A stretch of 64,000 nt of DNA from Hyphobacterium sp. CCMP332. Lineage in GTDB: Bacteria > Bacteroidota > Bacteroidia > Cytophagales > CCMP332. Below are positions 35,252 to 43,853 of this stretch, one piece after another (position 1 is the first letter of the stretch; each line of letters opens with the position of its first letter). A program made the position numbers and the translations under genes. The stretch covers positions 1,900,001 through 1,964,000 of the forward strand of contig CP058647.1 of NCBI GenBank assembly GCA_014323545.1, read 5' to 3'. The notes beneath the pieces were generated by a model. The model worked only from the letters and a program-made list of their open reading frames with translations. It was not told the origin of the DNA and did no database searches.

Positions 35252-36220
35252 TTAAAGAGTTTTTAAGTTGTAATGATCCCAAATTAGTGCGCTTGCACCA
35301 AGTACTGCAGCATTTCTATCCATTAGACCTGAAATCTCAAGTTTTGTTTTATTCGCAAATACCGCAAGCATATTTTTATCCATATGTTCTTTAGTGGGGT
35401 TGAGGATCAAATCTCCGGCATTCATTAAACCGCCAAAAAGAAATATGGCTTCGGGACTAAAAAGAGCAACAATATCCGCCAGTTTTTCGCCCAATATTCT
35501 ACCGGTAAATCGAAATGCTTCCTGTGCGATAAAGTCACCTTTGGCCGCTTCCTCTGCAATCATGTTTGAATGGAGGTCTTCATAACTCACAGAACGCAAT
35601 TTGGATTCCTGATGATAGAAAGACAAAAATTCAAAAATAGTCCTTTTAATTCCAGTGGCTGAGACATAGGTTTCAAAACATCCGTTTTTTCCGCATTTAC
35701 ACCGTCTGCCATCAATTTTAACTCTTGTATGGCCTAATTCGCCGGCAAAACCATCGCTTCCATAAATTAGCTGACCATTGCTGACAAAACCGCTTCCCAG
35801 GCCTGTTCCAAGCGTAATAATTGCAAAATCTTTCATGCCTTTTGCCTTGCCAAAATGCATTTCTCCAATGGCTGCAGCATTGGCATCATTGGTTACAATT
35901 ACAGGCACATTAAAATGTTTTTGGATTTCTTTTACAATCTCTATTTTGCCTTTCCAAGGTAGGTTTGGAGCGTGTTCAATAAATCCGGTAAGGTAATTTG
36001 CATTTGGCGCTCCAAGCCCGATTCCCAATAACTGAATATTGTTATTTTGGGATTTTAGAACTGTTTTTAATTCCTGAGCAAGTGTGTTAATAAATATTTT
36101 TGCATCGCTTTGCTCATCTGTTGGCATACGACTTTCTCTGAGAATATTCCCCTTTTCATCCACAAGGCCAATTTTTGTGTATGTTCCTCCTATGTCTATT
36201 CCAAATGCCGCTTTCTTCAT
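35252..36220 (-). CDS. ROK-family sugar kinase (probable glucokinase)
   Basis: 322 aa. ATP-binding GIDIGGTYTKIGLVDEKG (8-25), substrate-binding PNLPWKGKIEI near 89, VTNDANAAAIGE near 108-119 with the catalytic Asp, GTGLGSGFV near 137, and the ROK zinc motif RRCKCGKNGCFETYVS near 172-187 with CxCGxxGCxE. Glucose is the most probable substrate, giving glucose-6-phosphate in the cytosol; N-acetylmannosamine or fructose kinases of the same family cannot be excluded. Stands alone between the tRNA and a membrane-protein gene. Confidence 0.85.
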   Translation of the reverse strand: MKKAAFGIDIGGTYTKIGLVDEKGNILRESRMPTDEQSDAKIFINTLAQELKTVLKSQNNNIQLLGIGLGAPNANYLTGFIEHAPNLPWKGKIEIVKEIQKHFNVPVIVTNDANAAAIGEMHFGKAKGMKDFAIITLGTGLGSGFVSNGQLIYGSDGFAGELGHTRVKIDGRRCKCGKNGCFETYVSATGIKRTIFEFLSFYHQESKLRSVSYEDLHSNMIAEEAAKGDFIAQEAFRFTGRILGEKLADIVALFSPEAIFLFGGLMNAGDLILNPTKEHMDKNMLAVFANKTKLEISGLMDRNAAVLGASALIWDHYNLKTL

Positions 36221-36276
36221 TGAAAGGCAATATATTTATTATCGGTCAAATCTATAAATTAATCGATCAACTAAAA

Positions 36277-36990
36277 TTAATATCCAGGATGGTTTTTGTT
36301 TAATAACTGCATCAAACAAGCAAGATGGAAAAACAGAACGGCCGGAACCAAAAAACTCGGCAACCAGATTATGGGATATTGTAAAACTGCAATATTTGCC
36401 TGCTCAAGTCCATACATTTGAAATGGATAGGGTGTGGAGAAAATTCCGTAAAAAACAACATTGACCAAAAAAGCAATTCCTACAACATTCCATATTTGTA
36501 TCCACCTTTTATGAATGGAGGTGTTTGAGTAAAACAACATGGCCATTACCGGAGCGGATAATCCGATGATTATATCATAATTTCTGCCCGAAAAAGTCAT
36601 GATCTCAGGAATGAGTTTTTCCATGAATAATCCGTAGAGTACTAATTCAATAGGTACACGGAGCACATGAAAGAAAGTCATCCATTTCCCAGGCATTTTA
36701 AGAATCCGGTCTTTCATAAAGATCAAAACAACAACTACAAAAAGAACCGGTGGGACTATTGCAAGCAAAAATCGCGGTGGCATAGACTTTGTATTGCTTA
36801 AATAAAAGTTATTGTTAGCCAGATAGGCTTGCAAACTCAGCCAAACAAATATTATCGCACCAACATAAAGCACAGAAAGAAATGCTTTACTTTTGTTTTG
36901 ATAGGCCTTGTAAATATTAAAAAGCAATCCAAACAAGGCTAAACCTGTTACTACATAAAAAGTAATATAAACTGCATTGAATAGGTCCAT
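36277..36990 (-). CDS. Seven-helix-like membrane protein of unknown function
   Basis: 237 aa from the ATG that gives MDLFNAVYITFYV; a further 17 residues could be read upstream but have a hydrophobic, non-family look. About seven hydrophobic segments (near residues 8-27, 38-55, 72-93, 108-125, 133-155, 165-185 and 200-225). No motif that I recognise. There is a divergent gene 68 bases away, and a promoter must lie between. Confidence 0.5.
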   Translation of the reverse strand: MDLFNAVYITFYVVTGLALFGLLFNIYKAYQNKSKAFLSVLYVGAIIFVWLSLQAYLANNNFYLSNTKSMPPRFLLAIVPPVLFVVVVLIFMKDRILKMPGKWMTFFHVLRVPIELVLYGLFMEKLIPEIMTFSGRNYDIIIGLSAPVMAMLFYSNTSIHKRWIQIWNVVGIAFLVNVVFYGIFSTPYPFQMYGLEQANIAVLQYPIIWLPSFLVPAVLFFHLACLMQLLNKNHPGY

Positions 36991-37058
36991 AGTGTAAGTC
37001 GTAAAGCTAACGACAGTTTGCAAATTAATAATAAATAACATTTACATAAATATATTCT

Positions 37059-37802
37059 ATGAAGCCAATCTTATTCTGTACATTGTTATTGGGCCTAATT
37101 CCCGGCACTAAATTTTCAACTGCGCAAAATATTAAGCCAGAAACTATAATTGCTAAATCAATTGACTTTTACGGAGGCGATAAATTTAATCCTTCAGATA
37201 TCAGCTTTGTATTTAGATCAAAAAAGTACGAAATACATCTAAATGGAGGCTTTTATGAATACAAACGCATTTTTACTGAGGATAATGAGCTAATAGAAGA
37301 TGTATTGAAAAACGATGGCTTTACCCGTTTTGTGGACGGAGATGAATCTTATTTGGCTAAGCTCAGATCCGGTTCCTATTCGAGCAGTGTCAATTCAGTA
37401 GTTTATTTTGCACTGTTACCGTATCGCTTGAAAGATGAAGCCGTAATTTCTCAATATTTGGGAAAGTCATCTGTGAAAGGCAAAAGTTATTACAAGATTA
37501 AAGTTACGTTTTCAGAGAATTCAGGGGGTGAAGATTTTGAGGATGTATTCGTTTATTGGTTTGATATAGTGGATTATTCATTGGATTACTTGGCTTACAG
37601 TTATCTTGAAACCAAAGGACCCGGATTAAGATTTAGAAAGGCCTATAATCTTCAAACAGTCAATGGATTGACTTTCCAGGATTATGAGAATTACAAAGCC
37701 AATCCACTAAAGTATAAAGTAGAAAATTTGGATGGGCTTTTCAATGAAAACAAACTCGAGCTTCTCAGCAAAATTGAGCTAAAACAAATTGAGGTAAAAT
37801 AA
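37059..37802 (+). CDS. Exported DUF6503-like protein
   Basis: 247 aa with a signal peptide (about 1-22, ending FSTAQ-N). The mature protein begins with a helix containing KSIDFYGGDKFN followed by beta strands (ISFVFRSKKYEI, YYKIKVTFSE, DVFVYWFDIVDYSLDYLAYSY), a layout like the LolA/outer-membrane lipoprotein-sorting fold and like Bacteroidota proteins annotated DUF6503. No catalytic residue is seen. It ends at a bidirectional terminator facing the SRPBCC/GyrI gene. Confidence 0.6.
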   Translation: MKPILFCTLLLGLIPGTKFSTAQNIKPETIIAKSIDFYGGDKFNPSDISFVFRSKKYEIHLNGGFYEYKRIFTEDNELIEDVLKNDGFTRFVDGDESYLAKLRSGSYSSSVNSVVYFALLPYRLKDEAVISQYLGKSSVKGKSYYKIKVTFSENSGGEDFEDVFVYWFDIVDYSLDYLAYSYLETKGPGLRFRKAYNLQTVNGLTFQDYENYKANPLKYKVENLDGLFNENKLELLSKIELKQIEVK

Positions 37803-37828
37803 AAAAGCCGGTTCAACCGGCTTTTAAT
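37803..37828. terminator. Bidirectional terminator between convergent genes
   Basis: AAAAGCCGG (37803-37811), loop TTCAA, CCGGCTTTT (37817-37825). The A- and T-runs flank both sides, so it can act in either direction. Confidence 0.85.
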
Positions 37829-38823
37829 TAGGATATGGGATAAATAATGTTTGTCAACCATTTTGCTGTATCGGGTTCATTCATTGGATCAGTAATATAG
37901 AATTCCATTGATTCGCCTTTCAACTCAAGATTGTTGACCTCCATGTATTTTTCGATGTCGTCATAGGCCGTGTTCATTTTTTCATATGCACCGTAATAAT
38001 CTCCTTTGACGCATTCAAATGCTTCCATAGAACCTGTTTTTACCATATCATTACCTTCTCCTGCATCGCCGTCTACCTGCATGGCAAAAGTAAATTCAAA
38101 TTCTTCTCCCATGGAATGCCAGATTGCAAATGGAGCACCCGCATGATTCAATCCATTCTTTTCCATGTATTCCATCATTATGCCGGCCATTTCTCCCATT
38201 TTAGCGCTAATGTTCTCCATTGTCGCAGATCCACGCACACTCACATAGTTCATTGCGGGCATTTCAGCTCTGGAAATATCAATTGAATAAGTAGGCATGG
38301 TTTCGGACAGACTTTTTAATTTGCTCAATCCTTTTTCAAAATCAGGACCTAACATTCCGTCAAAAGCCAAACCGAAGTATCTGCCAATGACCGGAAAATC
38401 ATCCATAGACGAAGTCATAGCCCAGGAAACCTTTACCCCATCACTTACTTTTTCAAATTTCCAGTTGCCATTTCCCGGACTCATACCTTCAAATTCTAAT
38501 AAGGTACTTATAGATGCATTATCTACGTTGTCAACAATAGTAAGACAACCTTTTCCCACCGTTTCAGGATCGCCATCCCAACAGTATTTGGCATCTTTTC
38601 CCATTTCCGGGCCAAAAAACTCAATCTTCATATCAGGATCCATTTCAGCCCAAGGGGACCATTTCTCCCAATTATGCAGATCGTTAACCTGTGAATAGAT
38701 ATTTTCCACCGGTGCTTCCACAACAATCGATCTTTCTACCGTGACCTCAGAGGGTAAAAAGAAAGATATGATAACGATTAAAGCTATCACTACTAATAAT
38801 CCAATTCCAATTTTCTTTAACAT
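37828..38823 (-). CDS. Membrane-anchored SRPBCC plus GyrI-like fusion protein
   Basis: 331 aa. One N-terminal membrane segment (about 4-24), then a SRPBCC (START-like) domain over about residues 28-175 with the opening VERSIVVEAPVENIYSQVNDL and WEKWSPWAEMDP, then a GyrI/SOUL-like effector-binding domain over about 178-331 (MNYVSVRGSATMENI, CVKGDYYGAYEKMNTAYDDIEKYM, FYITDPMNEPDTAKWLTNIIYPI). Both are small-molecule-binding folds, so the protein may bind a lipid or drug-like ligand at the membrane. The fusion is known in Bacteroidota; ligand unknown. It precedes mfd's 3' end by 44 bases, same strand. Confidence 0.75.
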   Translation of the reverse strand: MLKKIGIGLLVVIALIVIISFFLPSEVTVERSIVVEAPVENIYSQVNDLHNWEKWSPWAEMDPDMKIEFFGPEMGKDAKYCWDGDPETVGKGCLTIVDNVDNASISTLLEFEGMSPGNGNWKFEKVSDGVKVSWAMTSSMDDFPVIGRYFGLAFDGMLGPDFEKGLSKLKSLSETMPTYSIDISRAEMPAMNYVSVRGSATMENISAKMGEMAGIMMEYMEKNGLNHAGAPFAIWHSMGEEFEFTFAMQVDGDAGEGNDMVKTGSMEAFECVKGDYYGAYEKMNTAYDDIEKYMEVNNLELKGESMEFYITDPMNEPDTAKWLTNIIYPIS

Positions 38824-38867
38824 ATCTGTTTTATTTAGTGAAGACTAAATTCCTGATTTTAATACTA

Positions 38868-41800
38868 TTATGCAAAAGCGCGCATACCCTTGATTGATGA
38901 AATGATATTGTTTAAAGCTGATTTTGCTTCTGAAATGCCGTGAATATTATTCATATTTAATACCAACATGTCTTTGACCTCTTTTAGCTGACACATTTTG
39001 GGATGCGTTTTTACAAAATTTAAAATTGCTCCAAAAACTTCACCTTGAAAATAGCTTTCATTGGATGTATCAAGTATGTAGCCTTTAAGTTTACCTGATT
39101 TCAGACTTAATTTCCCAAAACCCAATTCTTCCGCCAGCCAACGAAGACGGGCAGTTTCAACCAAATCCCGGACACTTTCAGGCAATTTACCAAATCTGTC
39201 TTTTATGTGCTCAACAAATTCTTCAAGCTCTTTTTCATTTTTTACATTATCGAGTTCGGTATAGAGTCGAAGTCTTTCTGATACATTTGGAATGTATGTC
39301 TCCGGGAATCGAACTTCCAGATCAGTTTCTATATTGCAATCCTTGACAATTTTTTTAATATCTACCTCATTTTTAAATAGAGAGGCAAACTCATTTTCTT
39401 TTAATTCCTGAACTGCTTCATCCAATATTTTATGATACATGTCGAATCCGAGATCGTTAATAAAGCCACTTTGTTCCCTGCCAAGCAAATTCCCCGCACC
39501 TCTTATGTCGAGATCTCTCATCGCCACTTTGAAGCCATCACCTATTTCTGAAAATTCTTCTAATGTCTTAAGCCGTTTTCTGGAATCGGCCGAGAGCCTG
39601 TTGAGAGGAAGGGTTAAGAAATAACAAAATGCTTTTCTGTTTGAACGACCCACCCTTCCCCGCATCTGATGTAAATCCGATAGCCCAAAACTATGGGCCT
39701 GGTTGATTATGATGGTATTTGCATTGGGAATATCCAATCCGGATTCAATAATATTTGTCGAGACCAATACGTCATATTCTTTTTCGACAAACTTAAACAT
39801 GGCTTTTTCCAATATTCTTCCTTCCATTTGCCCATGAGCTATACCTATTCTGGCATCAGGAACTAGTCTTTTAATAATATTGGCGAGTTCTTCAATATTT
39901 TTCACTCTATTGTGAACAAAAAATACCTGGCCTCCTCTTTGTAATTCATAGCGAATTGTATCCCTGATTAATGCTTCATTGAAAACATGAATTTCCGTTG
40001 CAACAGGTTGCCTGTTTGGGGGAGGAGTATTAATTACCGATAAATCGCGTGCGCCCATTAGTGAAAAGTGCAGGGTTCGTGGAATCGGAGTTGCTGTTAA
40101 TGTCAAAACGTCAACATTCACTCTAAATTCTTTGAGTTTTTCTTTGACTTTAACTCCAAATTTCTGTTCCTCATCGATAATTAGCAGCCCTAAATTCTTG
40201 AACTTAACATCTTTTCCTACTAATCGATGAGTCCCGATTATAATATCGATTTTGCCATCTTCAAGGTCTTTCAAAGTGTTTTTTATCTGTTTGTTGGTTC
40301 TAAATCGATTGATATAATCTACCCGAACCGGAAAATCTTCCAAGCGACTCGAAATGGTATGAAAATGTTGTAATGCCAGCACTGTTGTAGGAACCAGAAT
40401 AGCCGTTTGTTTTCCATCTGCCGCAACTTTGAATGCTGCTCTGATGGCGACTTCGGTTTTACCAAAACCCACATCTCCACAAATAAGCCGATCCATAGGA
40501 TATTCTTTTTCCAGATCGGATTTTACAGCTGTGGAAGCTTTGGCTTGATCAGGAGTATCTTCATATATAAATGAGGATTCGAGTTCTGCCTGAAGAAAAG
40601 AATCCTGGCTAAAAGCATAGCCTTTGGTAGCTTTTCTCTTCGCGTAAAGTTCAATGAGGTCTTTTGCAATGTCCTTTACTTTTCGCTTGATTTTCTTCTT
40701 TTTATTATCCCAATCCGGACTACCTAGCTTATTGACATTTGGTGCCTCGCCCTCTTTTCCGGAAAATTTGGAAATTTTATGTAGGGCATGGACATTGACA
40801 AGTAGAATGTCGTCATCCTTGTATATAAGGCGGATGGTTTCCTGAATTTTACCATTCAGCTCTTTTCTTTCCATTCCTGCAAAGCGGCCAACGCCATAGT
40901 CTATATGAGTCACATAATCTCCAGGTTCAAGTGATTGTAACTGCTTTAGGGTTAATGCTTTTGATTTGGAGTATTTCTCTTTGACTTTATACCTGAAAAA
41001 ACGCTCAAAAATTTGATGGTCAGTGTAACAGGCAATTTTTCTTTCATAATCAATGAATCCTTCACGAAGCGATAATAACTCAGGGCTTATATTGAGGTCT
41101 GCATTTAATTCATCAAAGATATTTTCTAACCTTTGAATTTGACCGGGCTGATCAGCAATTATGAAATTTTGTATTCCGCGGTACTGATTTTCCTCCAAAT
41201 GCTTAATAAGGATTTCAAAATTTTTGTTAAAACTCGGTTGACCGCCTGTTTCAAAATTAAATGACAATGCATCATTGTGATATTGAGAAATACCAAATTC
41301 AATATTTACATAGTTATCAAGGCTATTTAATATAGATTCAGAATTTTCATACAGAAACTCTGGTTTCAGGATGATTTTTGTATTAGAACTGTTTTCGAGT
41401 AGTGTTCTATAGGTTTTACTTACTTTATTGAAAACATCGTCTGCAGCCTCAGCAAGGCCTCCAATATCTTTCAGCCATATTTTAGAATTAATGGGAAGAT
41501 AATCAAGAACTGAAACTCTTTCTTCTTCCAGCAGTCGCGTTTGAACGTTTGGAATAATGGCAATCTTGTTGATCTTATCAACTGACAGCTGAGTTCCGGG
41601 ATCAAAAGTTCTGATACTTTCAATTTCGTCGCCAAACAGTTCGATTCTGTAAGGCAAATCATGTGCAAATGAAAATAGATCAATGATACCACCTCTTATC
41701 GAAAATTGACCAGGTTCTGCTACAAAATCTACAAGCTCAAAACCAAATGAAATAAGCTCTGCTCGTTTCACTTCAAGATTAATACACTCACCCAATTTTA

Positions 41801-42239
41801 AATGCATTGTGTTTTTGACAAGCGATTTCTTATTAATAACCTTCTCGGCCAGGGCCTCGGGATAAGTGACAATAAGTTCTCCTTTTGAATATTTGGCATT
41901 AAGTCGGTTTAATACTTCTGCTCTTTGAAGAATATTGGCATTTTCAGTTTCCTCAAATTCATATGCTTTTTTATAGGAGGTGGGGAAAAAAGAAACCCGA
42001 TAATTGGGTAAAAGTTGGCGTAAATCACTTAAAAAATAAGCCGCCTCTTCTTTTTCATTGAGTACAAAAACATGATTTTGTTGATGAATTTTGTATGTGG
42101 ATGCCGCAATAATGGAGTCCAGACTTCCGGAAATACCATTCAATCTAATATGCCTGTTTTCATTTGGTTTAATTAATTCGGCTATAGAATTGATAATGGA
42201 GTCGCGCTTATAAATATTTAATATCTCGCCTTTTAACAA
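38868..42239 (-). CDS. mfd: Transcription-repair coupling factor
   Basis: Removes RNA polymerase stalled at lesions and recruits UvrA. 1123 aa, normal length. The UvrB-homology region spans the first 330 residues; the RNA polymerase-interacting domain follows around 440-520 with LEPGDYVTHIDYGVGRFAGM (near 433-452). The helicase core has Walker A CGDVGFGKTEVA near 589-600, DEEQKFGVKVKEKL near 690, TLTATPIPRTL near 711 and the motif QMRGRVGRSNRKAF near 860. The C-terminal TRCF domain ends the protein. A -7 box lies 18 bases upstream. Confidence 0.97.
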   Translation of the reverse strand: MLKGEILNIYKRDSIINSIAELIKPNENRHIRLNGISGSLDSIIAASTYKIHQQNHVFVLNEKEEAAYFLSDLRQLLPNYRVSFFPTSYKKAYEFEETENANILQRAEVLNRLNAKYSKGELIVTYPEALAEKVINKKSLVKNTMHLKLGECINLEVKRAELISFGFELVDFVAEPGQFSIRGGIIDLFSFAHDLPYRIELFGDEIESIRTFDPGTQLSVDKINKIAIIPNVQTRLLEEERVSVLDYLPINSKIWLKDIGGLAEAADDVFNKVSKTYRTLLENSSNTKIILKPEFLYENSESILNSLDNYVNIEFGISQYHNDALSFNFETGGQPSFNKNFEILIKHLEENQYRGIQNFIIADQPGQIQRLENIFDELNADLNISPELLSLREGFIDYERKIACYTDHQIFERFFRYKVKEKYSKSKALTLKQLQSLEPGDYVTHIDYGVGRFAGMERKELNGKIQETIRLIYKDDDILLVNVHALHKISKFSGKEGEAPNVNKLGSPDWDNKKKKIKRKVKDIAKDLIELYAKRKATKGYAFSQDSFLQAELESSFIYEDTPDQAKASTAVKSDLEKEYPMDRLICGDVGFGKTEVAIRAAFKVAADGKQTAILVPTTVLALQHFHTISSRLEDFPVRVDYINRFRTNKQIKNTLKDLEDGKIDIIIGTHRLVGKDVKFKNLGLLIIDEEQKFGVKVKEKLKEFRVNVDVLTLTATPIPRTLHFSLMGARDLSVINTPPPNRQPVATEIHVFNEALIRDTIRYELQRGGQVFFVHNRVKNIEELANIIKRLVPDARIGIAHGQMEGRILEKAMFKFVEKEYDVLVSTNIIESGLDIPNANTIIINQAHSFGLSDLHQMRGRVGRSNRKAFCYFLTLPLNRLSADSRKRLKTLEEFSEIGDGFKVAMRDLDIRGAGNLLGREQSGFINDLGFDMYHKILDEAVQELKENEFASLFKNEVDIKKIVKDCNIETDLEVRFPETYIPNVSERLRLYTELDNVKNEKELEEFVEHIKDRFGKLPESVRDLVETARLRWLAEELGFGKLSLKSGKLKGYILDTSNESYFQGEVFGAILNFVKTHPKMCQLKEVKDMLVLNMNNIHGISEAKSALNNIISSIKGMRAFA

Positions 42240-42257
42240 TCTTTTACTCTTTGTCTA

Positions 42258-42265
42258 CAAATGTA
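42258..42265 (-). promoter_or_regulatory. -7 box upstream of mfd
   Basis: Minus-strand TACATTTG matches TAnnTTTG, ending 18 bases before the mfd start. No -33 TTG is visible at the expected place. Confidence 0.35.
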
Positions 42266-42303
42266 TCTTATCAAAGTTAATTGAATCCTCTTCGACTAGT
42301 ATT

Positions 42304-42364
42304 AATGCAGTTTTACAAGATACAGTTCGAAATTTTATTAACACATAGATAGAAATGCAGTTTT
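42304..42364. repeat. Direct repeat AATGCAGTTTT, two copies 50 bases apart
   Basis: The 11-base word AATGCAGTTTT occurs at 42304-42314 and again at 42354-42364 in the 232-base gap between the mfd and lipoprotein starts. No gene lies between. Possibly a regulator site, or chance. Confidence 0.35.
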
Positions 42365-42471
42365 GAATTGTATTAAAATGAGAGCGAATCTAAATTTTTC
42401 ACTATTTTTAGAGTTTGTTGGAAAAATATTTTATTATTTTTCGGTCTTATTCGAAAAAATTTTTGATGTAT

Positions 42472-43782
42472 ATGAAAATGAATCTACTGCGATACCTTTC
42501 TGTAATTACCCTCGGACTGTTATTATTTGCTTGTGAAGAAGATGACAAAATCACAGACGAATTACCACCTGAGGATGCCGTGAATTTCACATTTAAGCCA
42601 TTGCAAATAAATCAAACGGTGGATCAAAATGGCAATACCTATTTCGCCAGCGCTACTTTGGTTGTGGATGCTGATGTTTCTTCTTCTGCTCCTGAAGGAT
42701 ATAGCAAACAAGTTTTAATCCAGGTAGTAAAATGGGAAGACGGTGAAGAAATAGAGATCACTAAAGGCGCGCAATTTAATTTAAGTGGCAACGGCGCGGG
42801 TGATGCAAAATCATTCAATTTGAATTTCGACAATATCGTTTCTGAACAAACAGAATTGAATTTGGCTGCTAATATTCTTGAAGCAGGCTCGCTCAGAAAA
42901 ATAAAAGGCCAGGGAATTTTTGTAAATGTTGAAACCGAATCTGAAGACAATACTGTTCCTTATAAGATCAAAAGGATAGAATGGGATACTGCTCTTGACA
43001 AAAATAAAGACGGATTTTTTGCCAACCGAAGTGTTTCATTTACTGTTGCCACAGAGGGTGCGGTTGAAAAAAATCTTACCGGTGTCATTAGGTTGATTAA
43101 CGATAGTAATCTTGATACTGCATTAATTGTAAACGTTCCCCAGTTTTCAGTTAAACGAGAAGGTTTTTCAAACAATGATATAAGCTTCAGCATTGATCAG
43201 TCAATTATCCCTAACCGTTCGGGCTATGAAGTATTGATGCAATTTAGTGAAGTTGCAAACCCCGGCGAGATAGCTTATGAGCAATTATTCAAAGCGGCCG
43301 ATTTGGTGAGAATTGGCTTCGAGCCAACGGTCTATGACGATAGAGTATATTCATTACCAAATGATCCGGTAGTTTCATTAAATAATCTTGATACAGCGAC
43401 TGGTTATTATGATTCGGTATTTGTTACATTTTCAATTGTAGCTAATGCAGATTTAGAATATCGTGAGTTTGATGGAATCGGAGATGACTTTGACCTAAGG
43501 GCACCATATGCACGGATTACATATTTCAAACCTTATGACCCAACCTATGTGAGTTATTTAAATCTATCAGATTCTATGCTTACAGATGATCCGGTTGTTG
43601 CACAACCTTTCGGTTTTTATGTTTCTGAATTAGTGCCTCCAGGAGATACAGCGACCTATGAATTTAAAATTCAGATTGTCGAACCTGCTGAAAATTTCTT
43701 CAATTCTGTTGAAGATGTTGTAGTTAGAGAATATTCAAAGGACGATTATGCTGTTCTAGGTGATGTGAAAATCGACCCCTAA
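42472..43782 (+). CDS. Lipoprotein of unknown function
   Basis: 436 aa from the ATG giving MKMNLLRYLSV (a TTG 57 bases upstream is less likely). Signal peptide ending LLLFAC, lipid Cys at C21, followed by an acidic EEDDKITDE that resembles the surface export signal of Bacteroidota lipoproteins. The mature part is beta-rich, with repeated strands such as FTFKPLQINQTVDQNG, KRIEWDTALDKNKDGFF and YEFKIQIVEPAENFFNS. The DKNKDGFF loop could be a calcium site, and Ig-like domains are possible, but no family is recognised. It ends at a strong terminator. Confidence 0.6.
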   Translation: MKMNLLRYLSVITLGLLLFACEEDDKITDELPPEDAVNFTFKPLQINQTVDQNGNTYFASATLVVDADVSSSAPEGYSKQVLIQVVKWEDGEEIEITKGAQFNLSGNGAGDAKSFNLNFDNIVSEQTELNLAANILEAGSLRKIKGQGIFVNVETESEDNTVPYKIKRIEWDTALDKNKDGFFANRSVSFTVATEGAVEKNLTGVIRLINDSNLDTALIVNVPQFSVKREGFSNNDISFSIDQSIIPNRSGYEVLMQFSEVANPGEIAYEQLFKAADLVRIGFEPTVYDDRVYSLPNDPVVSLNNLDTATGYYDSVFVTFSIVANADLEYREFDGIGDDFDLRAPYARITYFKPYDPTYVSYLNLSDSMLTDDPVVAQPFGFYVSELVPPGDTATYEFKIQIVEPAENFFNSVEDVVVREYSKDDYAVLGDVKIDP

Positions 43783-43802
43783 GAGATTTATATATTTAAA
43801 AC

Positions 43803-43834
43803 AAAAAAAGGACATCCATGGATGTCCTTTTTTT
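43803..43834. terminator. Bidirectional terminator between lipoprotein and sucB
   Basis: GGACATC (43810-43816), loop CATG, GATGTCC (43821-43827), flanked by AAAAAAA and TTTTTTT. It ends both the lipoprotein gene and the minus-strand sucAB unit. Confidence 0.9.
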
Positions 43835-43853
43835 GTTTTAATGCTTCTTATAT

